A DNA stretch of 64,000 nucleotides from Taiwanofungus camphoratus (Eukaryota; Basidiomycota; Agaricomycetes; Polyporales; Taiwanofungaceae): the NCBI GenBank assembly GCA_003999685.1, contig CP021229.1, positions 248,001 to 312,000 of the forward strand, written 5' to 3'. The notes beneath the pieces are model-generated. The model was not told the DNA's origin. It searched no databases and saw only the letters and a list, made by a program, of their open reading frames with translations. Shown here one piece after another: positions 35,158 to 48,498 of this stretch (positions are counted from its first letter, which is position 1; every line of letters begins with the position of its first letter). The position numbers and the translations under genes were made by a program.

Positions 35158-36492
35158 ATGTCCGACTCGGAAGATGAGAACGTCATGGCACTCGATGCAA
35201 TGTTCACAGTGAGTCGTTACTATTACTCCGACCTCAAGCCATGATCCCAAAATCTTCCTCGTTTAAACACAATGATTCTGAAAAGGAACCGCCGCGACCG
35301 CCACCACCCGAACCAACCGTATCCATCTATACTCGCAGTGTCCGCTCGGACCTCCACGCGAAACGTGATATCGAAGATGACAAAGGTCACCAGTGGTCTA
35401 CGATTCAAATCAGACTTGTTGGATCACATCCGCTATGGGGACATTATCTGTACGGTTAAAGTACTTGGCAATTGCCATTAATTTTACTCTTTTTCCTCAG
35501 GTGGAATGCTTCTCGCGCATTCGCCTCCTATTTAGATGGACATCCTGACCTATACCGTGGTCGCTCAGTGTTAGAGCTCGGCGCGGGTGGAGGACTACCT
35601 GGAATTGTCGCCGCAAAAAATGGAGCTCGAACGGTTGGTGAGCTGTACTCACAGTAGACGGTAATGAAACGTGTACTTCTCTTCCCTGCTCTAGGTTGTG
35701 TTGACGGACTACCCTGATGCTTCCTTGCTGGAGAATCTCGTGTACAATGTACAGAAGAATGTGCCTACTCAAACATTGTCTCAGGTTCACGTGAAGGTCT
35801 CCTTGTTTCTCTCTGATAGTCTGACCGTTAGATGCTCACCCTGGGATAGGGCTATGTCTGGGGGCAGCCAGTGAATCAACTCCTGGATTTGCTAGAAAGT
35901 CCTTCAGCTACAGATGGCTACGACCTGATCATAATGTCTGATTTAATTTTCAATCATTCGCAGGTATAGATCTATTGTTTCTCCAAGCATGTCAATCGGA
36001 CTCACGTTCGATATCCCCCCCCCCCTTGAGCATGATGCATTACTCCGGACCTGTGAATATTCCTTGTCAAGACAATCGCCTTTGCAAGTGTCGAAAACGT
36101 CATCTGATGAGGCTCATTCGCCCTCTGCAACTAATGACTCCCCCGGTGGTCTCAACGGAAACTTCCCTTGTCTTCTTGTTTTCTACACTCATCATCGTCC
36201 TCACCTTGCTCATCGTGATATGGAATTCTTCGACAAAGCTAGAGATCGCGGATGGCTGTGCCACAAAGTTCTAACGCAGAGGTTCCCGGTATGTATTTTC
36301 ACCTTCCTCAAGATACCATTCTACTATGCCATCGTGAATCATTGTGGTGATCCTGGTCACTGCGTTGATGGCTGCTTTTATAATGATTATGGCCTGACTC
36401 AGCCTTGATAGCCCATGTTTCCGGACGATCCGGGGGAGGAAGAGGTGCGCGCGACGGTGCATGGTTGGAGACTGATTCGGTCGCACCCCTGA
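35158..36492 (+). CDS. EFM7: EFM7/NNT1-type protein N-terminal and lysine methyltransferase
   Basis: Cytosolic S-adenosylmethionine-dependent methyltransferase; yeast EFM7 (NNT1) methylates the N-terminus and adjacent lysine of elongation factor eEF1A. Seven exons (35158-35208, 35286-35449, 35501-35633, 35695-35796, 35850-35963, 36031-36288, 36412-36492) total 903 nt, 300 residues. The family N-terminus reads SIYTRSVRSDL, then LVGSHPLWGHYLWNASRAFA. The SAM-binding motif is VLELGAGGGLPGIVAA, and post-I reads VLTDYPDA. GYVWGQPV and DLIIMSDLIFNHSQ precede the conserved LLVFYTHHRP block. The C-terminal FPDDPGEEEVRATVHGWRL is characteristic. Intron 5 contains a long C-run at about 36015-36025. The donor of intron 3 is a weak GTTGGT. 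Confidence 0.85.
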
Positions 36493-36736
36493 GCGATCGA
36501 TCATTGGTGGAAGTCATGTTAGTTATAACCGATGTTACAACACATCGTGACTCATTTTCTGGTGTTTGATCAGAATCCGTTTAGAACTTATGTATTGTTA
36601 TCTGATACTAGTACTAGCTAGTTGCAGACTGCGATCATGATCCTATGAAATCGGAATTGATAGTTCACGAATACCAAATACGTGGAGGCGACATGTTCTC
36701 AGGGCGGTCAGTATCAGAAACCCATAGGGGTCGCAT

Positions 36737-37522
36737 TTAAAACGAAAACCATCCATGAAAGACCGTCCAATCCTTCTTGGTGTACCACTCGAGAGCTTGC
36801 AATGCCTTGCACTCTACCTTGTGCTCTGTCTTCCATGCAGCAATTTGGTGATCCTGCGCATTACAAAGGTCAGCGAAACTTTTTTCAACGGACACATTAT
36901 GTATGATATACCCTGCCACAATACTGCGCTTTAAGGCATTTGCCACAACGTGCGAGGCCTTCGCTCTTCTCGCAACCTGACATCCAACACGTAGTAGAAG
37001 GAGGCTTTTGTAGTTTGTCATTGGCCGCAAACAGTGCGTCCATGGAACATGGAATGATCTATTGCGTGCGGTCTAGCGGATTGAGACGAACCAGACCAGC
37101 TAGACTGGACATACAGTCGCCGTTTCTTCCTCTTCAACACGGATGCCACGACTCATGTCTAGAAACCAGTGCTGAGTCGGATATAGATGGACTACAGTGT
37201 ATCCCTTCTTCAATCTATTCCCCTCGACAAATCTCATTCCGCGATTGTCATCATAAAATGAGATGCGAGCCAGATTGCCTGAGACATCCCGTACGTCAAC
37301 AGTGAGCCGTCCGAGGACGATGAAGTCTACAATTTCTCCAAGGAAACACCAGTGTCGGCGAGGACCGGCATGTCCAGAATTGACGTCTTGATCATAGTAA
37401 TGCAGAGGTATGTCGTTCTCGTCCGGGCATTCAGCAAAGGCAGGAAAGGTGAGTCTATCTCGAAGGTTGGATCCTCTTCCATTGCCAAGCTCTGAGTTTG
37501 TGCAGCGCTCTCCGGTTGTCAT
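36737..37522 (-). CDS. MYND-type zinc finger protein
   Basis: Three exons read on the minus strand. The first (37522 to about 37110) starts MTTGERCTNSEL and encodes a beta-rich domain with FLGEIVDFIVLGRLTVDVRD, a strand series and LYPTQHWFLDMSRGIRVEE. The last two encode a C-terminal MYND finger: GCEKSEGLARCGKCLKAQYC joined to AAWKTEHKVECKAL by a short intron with GT-AG ends (about 36935-36877). The Cys/His ligands of the finger are present, although the first pair is spaced C-x4-C rather than C-x2-C. Proteins with this arrangement are numerous in mushrooms and their molecular role is unknown; MYND fingers generally mediate protein binding. The protein is short, about 210 residues. Confidence 0.72.
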
Positions 37523-38153
37523 CGTAGGCCCAGAGATGAACACTAGAATAACACAGGCGGATCGAATGTGTACGTATACTTGGAACAAAAAGACGGTAAG
37601 TAAATAAAGCACTTATGTCTTCAAGCTTCGATGCACTGGATTCCTTAATAGGATTACCTGTGATCCGAAATGGCAATCCTTGTTTTGAAGTGTGTCCATG
37701 ACATGTAGTTCTCAAGACGTGACTACCATTTAAACTTCGTTGGACTGTCGAAAGACTGTTGATATAATGTCCTCCCAATCAACAGAGGACTGCAGAAATG
37801 AAGACTGCCAGGCCTCCCCATGATAATAGGATATCGAAGACACTTGCCAGCTCTCAGACCGAAATTGCATGCATGACGAACACGATTCATTGACAGTATA
37901 TCGATAATCAAGGGAAGATTATGGGCGCAGTAACAACAGACAGTGTGAAAGCACAGCGAGCTTGGACAAGGATAGACAAATTACGGAAAACGACATTAGA
38001 GGCGTGATGCATCGACAGAACATCGAACAGGTGGAGATGCCTATGTAGTACTAGAGTGTACTGTATGTACCAAGATTGATAACAGATATACCGGCCTATC
38101 AAATTACAGTGATTTGGGTTGACCCTTTGTAAGAGTACCAACTGAGTATTGGA
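37523..38153. other. Region between MYND and DCP1 genes, no gene supported
   Basis: About 630 bp holding the MYND promoter and the DCP1 3' untranslated region. Short overlapping frames only. Confidence 0.5.
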
Positions 38154-40721
38154 CTAGCCTGCACGTCCCGTGTATTCCTGCCATAGGTTGTCCACGAAAG
38201 CCTTGTTGGTCTAGAAATATTTGAATGAGACATGATGAGCAGAGAAAATGTACGCCGCTCACATGTATGAGTGTAAGCAGCTCCCGAACGAAGTCGTTTC
38301 TTGAAACGTCTTTACTAGGCCGTGTGGGCTGTGCCAAAACGGCGGAGATGACGGCGTCCCTGGCAACTTTGACCTGGAGACTCCCTGATTCATGCGGGTG
38401 ATCACCATTGATCGATGTGCTATTGACCGCTGCATGTTTCCCCTTGCCGTTGACGGCGGGAACAACAGGAGCGACAGACTGATGGGCCGAACCTATGGCC
38501 TGGACTTGACCACGCACGGGATCATCCCAACTGCGCTCGATCTCCTCCTTCTCCCTCTCGCGATCTGCAGCACGCTCCTTGCGGGTCTTCTTCTTGCCAC
38601 CCGCCTTGCTCTGCTTCTCCTTCAGTCGGCTGGAGAACATGGCTGGGTCGCTCAGCGCGCGCGTGTCCGCAAAATCAAGTTCTACCACGTCCACGTCATC
38701 CTGTTCGAGAGACCGGTCATCCAGCGGAGCACGTGGATAGGGCCAGAGGTCTGAATCGGCTTCGAAAGGGACCAGGGGGCGAGATCGTCGCGGCGGGTTC
38801 GTACTCGGCATGGTAGATGTAGACGCATCGCCGGTGTCACCATCCAGATGATGAGCACCGGATGTGCTGAAGGATGACGGCGCGAGATACTGCTGAGTAC
38901 CATTACGTGTTGCGGAGCCATCAGGTAGAGGTGGGGACAAGGGCCCTATCCCTCGCACAGTCGCACGCGGCGTCACATCGCCCTCTACCCCTCTCGAGCC
39001 TCTGACAGTCCCCTCGGAATAAGAATTGGAAGTCGCAGTCTGAATCGCGAATAAAGGTAGACCAGAGGACGACCCTGCAGCCAACACTGCAGGATCAGCA
39101 TCAGCATCAAGCACGGTACTAGATGCCGAATAATCCGACTCTGATACCAGTTCACCATCACTATACTCATTGTCTCCCTCGTACCGGTTGTGACCTGAGC
39201 GGCGAGAGTCTGCGGAGCTCGGCGCAGCGGAGGACGCGCGAGAGCCAGGACCGAGGCCAAGGAGCGATGAGATGACGTCTTGATTGAGGATCTGAGGAAG
39301 AGTACTCGACGTCGGTTTCGGTGACACGATCTGAATATTTTCTGGATGTGGCGGTAAATAGTTGGTATGTGTGAATGGAGGGGCATGTAGCGTAAAATTG
39401 TTGTTTGGGTCAAATTCTGCTGCAGGCGGTGGTGGAGGGGCCGCTGATGCAAATATGGAATCGAGCAAAGCCAGCCCACGACTGGATGTAGGCACGGAGG
39501 CTGGTGAAGCAGAAGGAGCCCTTGTCTGGGCAAGCTCATGTCCTCCTAGGGCAGTAAATAAGTCCTGCACTGACATTGTAGAGGTTGAACCAGACACAGC
39601 ATGCTGAGTCTCCGTGGATGGGGCTTGTGAAGCAGAAGGAATGAGCTTTGCGAAAAGCTTGTCGAGATCTGAGCCAGCGACATTAGTAGCGGGTTGCGAG
39701 GCACCGGCCTCAGTTCCGTTGATAACGTTGCTGACTTGTTGCCTCATGGCATGTTCCTGCCTACTGGTACTCCTCGAAAGAGACTGATATGAACCTAAGT
39801 GAGGTGTTTGCTCCTCGTCTGCCCGAGTCCGACATCAGTTGCTATAAAGAAATCGAAGTACACAAAGGCTCACCCTGTGATGCGACTGACGCACGGCTGG
39901 CCGTTCGTAGATGGGGGTTTGGGGGAGGCGGACGGCCAGGACCATATCTGAATTGGTCAGGGTAAGGCTTACCCTGCTTTATATACGAGTGAAGTCTGTT
40001 GCTACGCTCAAATTCCGTTTATCATCATCAACAAAAACTGACCGCATACCGCATCATAACATCTTTGAGAGGCTCTCGTGCATCGGTCGCAAACATCCAT
40101 AAACCGATTGTAACAGAGTTGCCCTTCCACTCCTTTGTTGGATCTGGTTTCGAAGCTGCCAATTGTTCCGCAGGAATGCGTTTCATCAATTCCTCGTCAA
40201 ATGCAGCACGAAGCTCCGCAGGAATGGGATAAGAAAGCCCCATTCCAATACGGGTCTTTGTAAATTCTGGATAAAAGCGATACATGAGATAGTCCCCGAT
40301 GATGTCCATATCATCTTCAGGGTGAATCGGGCGGATGTAGTCATCAGTACCCATGCGATTCAAAATGAAAAAGCCGTAAGGTGGATGTGTTCGTCTGTCC
40401 CTAGTGAGTGAAGACAAGTTGCACGTGCACGTTGAAGAATGCTCACTTTTCAAAGAGGAACATGCTCCCCTCATAACCTTGCTTCTCCCATTTGCTTCCG
40501 TTATAGTGATACAAGCATACATGGCTGAACTGGTCAAAAATAGAGGTGATTGATGGCTCTCGGCGAAGCAAGACTTTCATGTTATTCTCGTAAATTGCAG
40601 GCGACATGCCGAGCTGTCGCTTAGGTTGTTGAGTGGGTGTAGGTGATTCAGTTCGCTGTGGGCGAGTATCATGCGCATTATTCGAAGAGACGTTAGAAGT
40701 TGAACGATGTCGGCGAGCCAT
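38154..40721 (-). CDS. DCP1: mRNA-decapping enzyme subunit 1 (DCP1)
   Basis: Activator subunit of the Dcp1-Dcp2 decapping complex in cytoplasmic P-bodies. The EVH1-like domain is encoded by the first two exons: NMKVLLRREPSITSIFDQF, then CLYHYNGSKWEKQGYEGSMF, joined to PPYGFFILNRMGTDDYI and KGNSVTIGLWMFATDAREPL. Two further short exons (YGPGRPPPPNPHLRTASRAS, then a Ser/Arg-rich piece) lead to a long disordered exon of about 500 codons rich in Ser, Pro, Asp and Ala with a basic KEKQSKAGGKKKTRKERAA segment. The C-terminal trimerisation region (DAVISAVLAQ, NDFVRELLTLIH) is completed by a last small exon ending NLWQEYTGRAG and TAG at 38154-38156. The start is taken at MARRHRS (40721); an in-frame ATG lies 42 nt upstream. 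It shares a 163-bp promoter region with the gene at 40885. Confidence 0.85.
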
Positions 40722-40884
40722 GCCCGTAATTTCGTTTGATGAGCAGGGATTGGAGAGAGGCAAGAAAGATACAATTATTTTTACGTCCGTAAGATTGAGA
40801 ATAAGAAGTTATTTAATAATGTATTTATTTAGTTATCTGTGTGATACCCAGTCTAGCGACGCCTGAAGCCCCTTCTGAGTCTCC

Positions 40885-41568
40885 ATGAATCTGTCCCTTT
40901 GGAATCGTGCGTCTACCAAGGATGCTCGGAGGATAGTCCTCTCCATAATTGGCTCATCAAAGAGTCCCATCTCTACTCAGGAAATCTACAAGCGTGCTGT
41001 ACAGGAAGAATCTGCTCGGACGGGAAACTCCCAGCCAAATTCTTCTGTCGCAACGACGTCGGAGTCGACGCCGCAGCCGCCCTATCCCAGCCATGAGATC
41101 AGGTCTATGAAGTAAGAACATTACATCTCCGTCACCACTTCGGGTTCTCTATTTTGACTATTTCTTCTGCTCAGCTACCTAAAAACCGTTGTGCTTCCAT
41201 CCCTCGTTCACACTCACGATGTGGAAAAGGTGCACTCGATACATGAGTTGACATCGGAGGAACTCGAGCAAAGGTTACAAACCATGACAAAGTCATCGCG
41301 AAAGGCCCAGGCATCGCTCTCTGCGTCCATCGACACCTGGCGATGGCAACTACGGGCACACAAGCCTACACCACCCAAGCCAAGGGAGAAGCCTGTCTTT
41401 GGCACCGAAGTAGGTGTGGGGGCTGATTGGACACATCTGAACAAGCGGAGGCAGAATGCGCGCTTACTGAAGGTGACGCGGGACGTGCGATGGCTGCGGA
41501 GGTTGGGAAATGCCAAAGCTGAGGGTCTAAAGGCTCAGTCACAGGGTGAAGATGCAGCTACTTCATGA
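40885..41568 (+). CDS. Small conserved-looking protein of unknown function
   Basis: Two exons (40885-41111, 41175-41568) joined by a 63-nt GT-AG intron sum to 621 nt, 206 residues. The N-terminal half has a helical stretch resembling a winged-helix start (RRIVLSIIGSSKSPISTQEIYKRAV). The C-terminal half is basic, with DTWRWQLRAHKPTPPKPREKP and TRDVRWLRRLGNAKAEG. The overall look (small, basic C-terminal half, Trp-Arg-Trp motif) suggests an RNA- or ribosome-associated protein, perhaps mitochondrial, but I do not recognise it. It is divergently paired with DCP1. Confidence 0.65.
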
Positions 41569-44500
41569 TATGATTTACAATGCAGGCTCGTGGAGTGTTT
41601 TTCGCCCTATCATACTTCAGCTTACTTGCCTAGGTCCCGCAGGAAGAGGTGTTGACAATTAGTCTACACCTGTCTAACATTATGCGATTGAGGCTTTGAC
41701 GTTTCGGGTTTCCGCCCAAAAATTAGAACTCGACTACTCACCTCTCTATGGACCTTGTAAAAACCGTGCATATCAGGGGTTCAATATCAAGGCTCGAAAA
41801 CCTGTCTTCACTACTGATTTGTTTGTTGTCCATCAGGCCAGTATGCCAGGTTTCCAGGGACATGGAACCTTCAGATCAGCCTGCCCCTGCAAAAATTGAG
41901 TATGGGAGGATTCTAGTTGTGCGGATTAATCATTTTCAGCCCTTCAATGCATCTCAACACCACGAAGTTCGAACAATCATCGATGAACAAAGGCACTGCC
42001 ATTGAATATCTTCCCTTGATCTACTAGCACATTGACCAGCATAGCCTCATTGTCTTATGGCGCGCAAACCGTTTCTCGATGCTAGGTACCAGACAACACC
42101 ACAAGTGCCACAAATATTACCAATAGCCTTCCTCACGACCATCAGGATAGGTATTGCTATGAAATCACTGATCGCAGTTAGCCCTCTTGGCCTGTGTCCC
42201 CGGTTGGTTGCATGGCCCAGCAACTTGTAATCGTAGCGACAGTGAGTTTGTACAGCACGTGAGATTGTTCAGAAGTTTACCCCGCGGGTAGTTCGGTCTT
42301 CACGTCGAGCTGAGACCAGCAGAACACGCTCGTCGATAGACGCTGTGTGCAGCGACCGGCGATGGGACGACGATTAGGCCTTCTCTAAAAAGTGTTCGTG
42401 ATGACGCCCATGTAGTATTGCATACAACAAAAGTTGGTCTACCATGGGACCGCATTTTGGATTGGACAATGACTCGATGGTATCGACAAGTATAATTATT
42501 CAACGTTTGCTGTACCGTTTTTGTAGGCACTCTGGATGCTGCATTTGTGTTTGACGTCGTCGGAGCATTTATGCCCACACCCTTTCTGCACGACTGCATC
42601 GCGTTGACGCAACTGTATTCCGGCGTTCTGTAGTGCAATCGTGCATCACAGGGACAGTTAACATTCGGGAGTTGACACCGTACTCTGTCCGTCTAGTACG
42701 ACTACTGACCTATTATACTCCTTCCCTTCATCCACCGCCAGACAGCTGAATCACCGTCTGAGACACAGGGTCGGCTCATCTCCGCCTCTCGTCCATACTG
42801 CCAGACTCAGGAACGTTGCCTCGAGGCACGTCTTGGACGGCTATCTGGCGCCTCCGTTCCATTCCCTCTCGCTTGAATCCTTCCCGAAAAGCTGCTATGC
42901 ATCGCCGTATACAACCTCTTCGCCACTCGAAGCTCCGGTCTTGATGTGCCATACAACGCGTGCTCTCGAGGTCAGCATTCGACACGAGGCAACCGACCTC
43001 CTCGAAACGGACTGCGGGCGTGACGCCACTCAGGTGTGCGTGGCTAGACAGGGCATGAAGGAAGCCTCTGAGAGTGTATACTCACTGCATCTTGGACATT
43101 CCGCATCAACGCCTCGGCGTTTCCGAATTTCAGATCGAGAGCAGGATGTCTTCCGTCTACGGCTCTGCTCCCGTGAACACTATGTCACTGGCACGATGGC
43201 CTATGCCTACCTCACCGGTCTCGGCCTCTAGCTATTCAGCTGAGGTGCTCATGGTTTGAACATTCCGTTGTCACGTCCATCTACTACTAGACTGGACACA
43301 GACAATGGACTGCGTGGGCTAGTAAACTCTTTCGATCACGTCGAGGACTAAAACATCAGGCAGCGCCGATAGGCGGGTCGTCATCGTCGAGCATTTCCCG
43401 TTGCAGCACGATGTGAACACGATCAATCCATACATACGCCAGACCGGTGGAATGCATTGCAGGGCGACGAAGCACGCTCGGTTCCGTCGAGATACAACTC
43501 TCGCCATCCTCTACTGCCCATCACCAGCGGCGCCGCGTACCCGCGACAAGCATGCGATTTGCGCGCAGGTTCGGAGTCGCAGCCATGCGCCGCCACCCCG
43601 GCGGGACAGGTGCATTGATGTCCGTGGACTCTTGCTTTGCTTTACACACTCGGTTTGTCAATCGGATGGGTTTTCTACTGTTGAAAGGATATCACTGGCG
43701 GGCACTGTGGATCTAGCGCTCCCCGAATCATGATTTGGGGCAACAGTGCGACCGCTTTCGAGATTACTCAGCAGGCCATCCTCAAGTTGTGCGACTCTTC
43801 AGGCTTTTTTCACCTAAATCCAGGTTAGAGATGGTACTCTGATCCGGCGCACACAGAGTAAAGTTCAATCTTTCTGACAGGGAAGTAAAGGTGGCCCCTT
43901 CTTCCTGTCAACAGTGCACATTGTGCGCCGCATCTTTGAACTTTCTTCTGGTAGGGAGAAGTCGACGTCTCACATGGACATTGTGTATATAACCGTCTGT
44001 ATTGACGTATGTCGGACCTACTCGCGTTTCTCCTGATTTCCGTATTTTCTGTCTTTACTCTACTCGGTGTTCCAATTTAGGCCAAGAAGCGGGCGTTCGG
44101 GATACGCCTGCGGATGCCCGAGTCCTTCACTTTGATCCTATTCAGGGCTAGACAATGGTTTGCATCCACCGTAACTGCGCTCTATGGGGATTGTGTTCGT
44201 AGTCCAACGTGAGTCTTCATGCTTCTGTTTTCTGACTCCTTTCTGATGGTGTTTCGACACATTCTGCTAGTGTGCTAGTCCTAGTTTGAGCGAGACGGCT
44301 CGACAAACAGTTGCGCTTGCGTCATGACTGCATCTTCCTGAACTGAGACAATGCTCCATGCTCGGAGCGCACTTAGATCGGGGGAACGCTGAGCTTGGCA
44401 GGCCTTGGCAGTCGCTGTTCACCCTCATCGTCTTGGCTCTTCGCTCGGACAAGTTAGTCGAGGATCTTCTCGGTGAATACGCTTCGTCTTACGCTCTCGT

Positions 44501-46497
44501 CAGTGCCTTGGCCAAGTCGTCGGCCCCTCTATGTCCATGGACCTCTAAACGTGTCGGACGGCGATCCTGTAAGTTCCCGTGACAGTTCTTCAGAAGAGTC
44601 TGCGACTGGTTTGTGTTCTCTCCTCAGAGCTCAGGGCCCGTGCTGGTACGTGATCGCGGTTCTGGATTGATGGATTCAAAGGAAGACGGCCGTTGAGATC
44701 GCCCTTTTCTAAAGACGTTCCGGCATCTTAACGTTTAAGTGGGTACTGTTCGTCGAGCACGGTCCACGCACTGCCCCGGGCGTCTAACTGGCCGAAATGG
44801 GACAGTATTTCCCGGCCCAACTTCTCAAGTCGTTCGAACCTTCAAAAACCCAAACGGGCCGCCCTCAGGAATGCACGATGCAGACGGAAAGCTCTCAAGT
44901 TCGCCATCTATGACCCACATGTTGGGAGCCCGCAACTTGTCCATATCGCGGCGATTGTACCTCAGGCACGATACGCCTTCTTGATACCATGCATCACTGA
45001 TGTTCCCCTTCCGTTCGTTTTGAGCCGCCATGTACGTACCCTCCCTCCCGGCAAATACTTCTGTCGTCCTACGGCATCGCACTGCTGCTCGGATGACATG
45101 ATGGCTTCTGGAGCCGTGGGAGGAAACTCCAGCCAGCGGTGTGCAGTCGCACAATTTTGTTTCCTGTTTCTGCCTCTCCTCTGTCGGAGAGGAAGACGGC
45201 AGCCTTGTCTACCTTTGCTGATCATCTGTCTTACATCCCTAGACATCTGATAGCTTAATGACCACTCGAGCATGTCAGCGGTGCACCAACATCCCAGCAA
45301 ATACTTGGTGGGAAAGTGAAACCACAGTGATGCGTGCGCTATTGCGGCTTAAGTTGGCACGCGTTCCAAATTTCCTGTCGGAGTTCTCCTGCGAGTACCA
45401 GCCGTCTCACAATGGCCGCTAATATCGTTATCGACGAGATACCACCAATTCCTTGCTATGAGAACAGGCTACTTTGTTACGAGGGATTGGTTCTTTGATA
45501 TCAGAGTGACATCCTTGTAAGTGCGAATGTCGTTTCGGCAGATAATCACTGGAACTGCTGATCGATACTCATGTACATGTTGCTCGATCATCTAAGTGAG
45601 TGGCCTGCCAAGTCATCGGCCAGAATAGCTACCAAAATTCAGTTCTCTGATCTGTGATTGCCCTAGCTTGTAATACTTGTGATATGTAAGCAATTGTCGA
45701 GGCCAAGGGGATATCGACCATTTGGGGCGGACTGCTCATGGTACGAAGACTGCTTACCTTTCCACTTGCAGATATCTGCAGGGGCATGATTATGATATCA
45801 CGCGTTCTATAGCGTGATGATAATCGATAATCTAGTTCTGGTAGGTGGTGCGACCATTGTTTGATACGCTGCCAGTGTCGGTCACTACCACTCGTAGCCA
45901 GATGTGAGCACGACGATGATGGAACGAACCTATGCGGTGGCGCAGGTTGCGGCTGTACTTGTGTCGATGCTCTCCCCTTAGACCCAGCGCCGTGAACAAT
46001 CTGCACTGTATCGCATTTGTCCGAGTTGACAGAATTCAAATGATCAAACTACTGTCATAGTTATGGTGTCTGTGAGTGCCGTCGATTCAATGCCAATGTT
46101 CTCAGTAGACCGCTAAACAAATCCTGTTGCTTAATGGTTCTTGGAATGTGCAATACTCGGTTGTCAGCCAAGGTTTGGTTTTCGCCCTCACCGCCTTGTC
46201 TGTCCTGAGTCTATGCTTCTTTAACTGCGAGAGCGAGCTCTCGCCGCTCGTTTCTGCAAGCCTGCATTTATTTTCCATCCCTGCTGCTCCCTGCATCTGT
46301 TTCTGCCTGTGGGGCTGTGTGAACGAGCACCGTGAGTTTGTTTACATACTATGCCCAGGTTCAATTTCCGTCCACACTGCTTGGCCCATTCATCTGTGCT
46401 TGTTTGGCCATGGGAGCAAGGTGTTGCCTCTCCCTCACACAGGCCTGGACTTGTTGTCAGCCCCTGCCTGTCCTTACTCTTGCTTGCACTTGACCCG
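41569..46497. other. Five-kb region without a supported gene
   Basis: GC content and CpG frequency look like genic DNA, yet the frames are short (at most about 140 codons) and none matches a family I know. A run of possible exons with GT-AG borders occurs at 43730-44215 (for example GGPFFLSTVHIVRRIFELSS at about 43890-43950), but the phases do not join without a stop. Pyrimidine-rich, imperfectly repeated sequence (CTGCTGCTCYCTGCATCTG) appears near 46283 and 46611. This may be a decayed gene cluster or long noncoding sequence. Confidence 0.4.
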
Positions 46498-46872
46498 GTG
46501 TGACCTGGGTTTGGTTCATGTCCTGCTCCTTTGTCCATCTGTTTGTGCTTGAATAGATGCATGAATGGGCTGTTGCTGTTCTTTTATGCAGACCAGGCTT
46601 TTTTTTGTCACTGCTGCTCTCTGCATCTGCTCAGTCAGTGGTGTTAATGAGTGTGGGCCTGAGTGCAGCTGCTGAAGTTCATTCTCATAGCACTTTGTTT
46701 TTCACCTACATATCATATCTCTGCTACTACATTCAAATGACAAGAAACATGTTTAAGATAATTGTCACTGCTGGTACACATGCTGTTTGAGTTGGACATG
46801 CAAAACAATGAGAGCTCTGTTATCAGAACCATATTGACAGAACCTACCTGAAGCTCCAAAGTTATGTTTGCA

Positions 46873-48498
46873 TCAGAGTCCAAGACCTTCTTTCAATGGT
46901 TCCTTCACCACCTGTGGAATCTCCTCTATATCATCCCATTCAATTGCATCATCTGTCTGGTCATGCTGCAATGCATCTGTGATTGATGCATCTAGAGTGA
47001 AGCCAGGTTCTGATTCCAGTGCATGATCAGAAAGAGGTGACCCATGGTTAAGTGGTGCTCCTAAATTCCCAACTATTCTTGAGGCAAATTGAAGATCTGA
47101 TGTCTGTGACAGCTCAGAGGAGATGTGTCCTTGTGCAAGATGCACTTGACGAAGATTGAGAAATAGATGAGAAATGAGAATTGAAGTGAATCTGAAAATG
47201 AATGCTTTGTAGTCAGTGACTTTGTGCCTCTTTTATACTATATACCAGTACAGACACATCAGGAAACAAAGCAAAGTTGATATAATTCTATGGAACAAAA
47301 TCAATGTCAAGCCTTGAGGAAATATGTTAACAGACCAACATTCAAAAAAGAAGTTATCATAAAGATTATATTCAAAGCAAATAGCACACTTCAGACATCT
47401 GTGAATGCCAAAATCTGCTTTGAAAATAATTTGGCATACCTGAAATAGATTGTACCTATCATAAAGCTTCAAATCAGCATTCAGCTATGAAAGGTGCTCT
47501 AAGAACTCACCATCCCTCAATAACAGCATTGTCACAGAGATTTTCATGGATGTCTGACTTATGAGTTGCTTGATGCCATATGTAGCATATAATGTTGTTG
47601 CCAACACCACAGCATCAGCAGCAATAGAGGTTGTCAGGGCCACAACATTCACTAAAGATAAAATCATGCCTAAAACTAGTTAATACAGAGCACATAAAGT
47701 CTTACATCTATAATAAATATGTCAGCAAACCTGTTGGCTGACAATAGGTTTATAGTGGATACTCACTTGTTTTGTAAACTGTCAGTGATACTATATACTT
47801 GTACACAGTAGATAGGGGGAGAAGTCACCAGTGCCTGTTGAGAATATATATACTGAGATTTGTCAAAGTGAGTCTAAATACTAGTACACATGAAATCCTC
47901 ACAATATTTATGACAGGGTTAATAGAGCCCAAAGCAAAAACAATAGATGAAAGCTGCCAATTACACTGGACAATGGCATAGACACGAAGTGCTGAGAAAG
48001 CTGACACAAGAGATCAACTTATATCATATATGTCAAACATCATATATTATACCAGCTGTATTGATGTAAAGAAGAGTCTCACATCCATATTGAATTTGTG
48101 TTAAAATGAAGCCACTGACATTTGATAAACATGAGTAGCTGCCATTATAAGATCAGCTTCAAATGAAACTGGCACCTCTGAAAGACAAAATTGAGCATAT
48201 GATATAAAGCTGGACAATTTGATGGAAAGCATACTTTACATGATATAGTCTGATACAAGCTGGCCACCATACAGCACAGAAGATAGACAAACATCACATA
48301 TCGATTAAATATATACAGAAGACTTGCTCCTGTCAATTTTCTGCACCACACAACCTGAGCTTCTTGACTGATGGTGGTTACATAGTCATAAAAGAACAGT
48401 GCTTGTGACAATGCTAAGATTAATAAAGAATTGATGAATTTATATACAGACTTACCAGCAGAAGCCATGAGACAATAGTTATTCACAGCACTAGACAT
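46873..48498 (-). pseudogene. Decayed DUF6533 (basidiomycete multi-pass membrane protein) gene
   Basis: Exon-like pieces in the right order still resemble a DUF6533 protein. The first (48498 to about 48270) reads ALFFYDYVTTISQEAQVVW then RKLTGASLLYIFNRYVMF. A second (about 48007-47880) reads FSALRVYAIVQCNWQL. A third (about 47650-47510) reads IAADAVVLATTLYATYGIKQ then TMLLLRDG, followed by a good donor. The C-terminal piece (47145-46873) reads FASRIVGNLGAPLNHG. Between the third and last pieces the frame is lost, and several introns no longer join. The family has about six membrane helices and no known biochemical role. I judge it a pseudogene, though much of the coding frame survives, so decay is probably recent. 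Confidence 0.7.

Noticed and set aside
35989-36408. 139-codon frame including the C-run near 36015
   Set aside because: Its first and last parts are intron sequence; the real coding part is exon 6 of EFM7 (36031-36288).
43730-44215. Possible multi-exon gene with GT-AG introns
   Set aside because: The phase between the first two pieces leads straight into a stop, and no upstream or downstream exons could be attached.
46127-46552. 141-codon Cys/Leu-rich frame that looked like a membrane protein
   Set aside because: The hydrophobicity comes from pyrimidine-rich low-complexity DNA, and the opposite strand is open too. No family resemblance.
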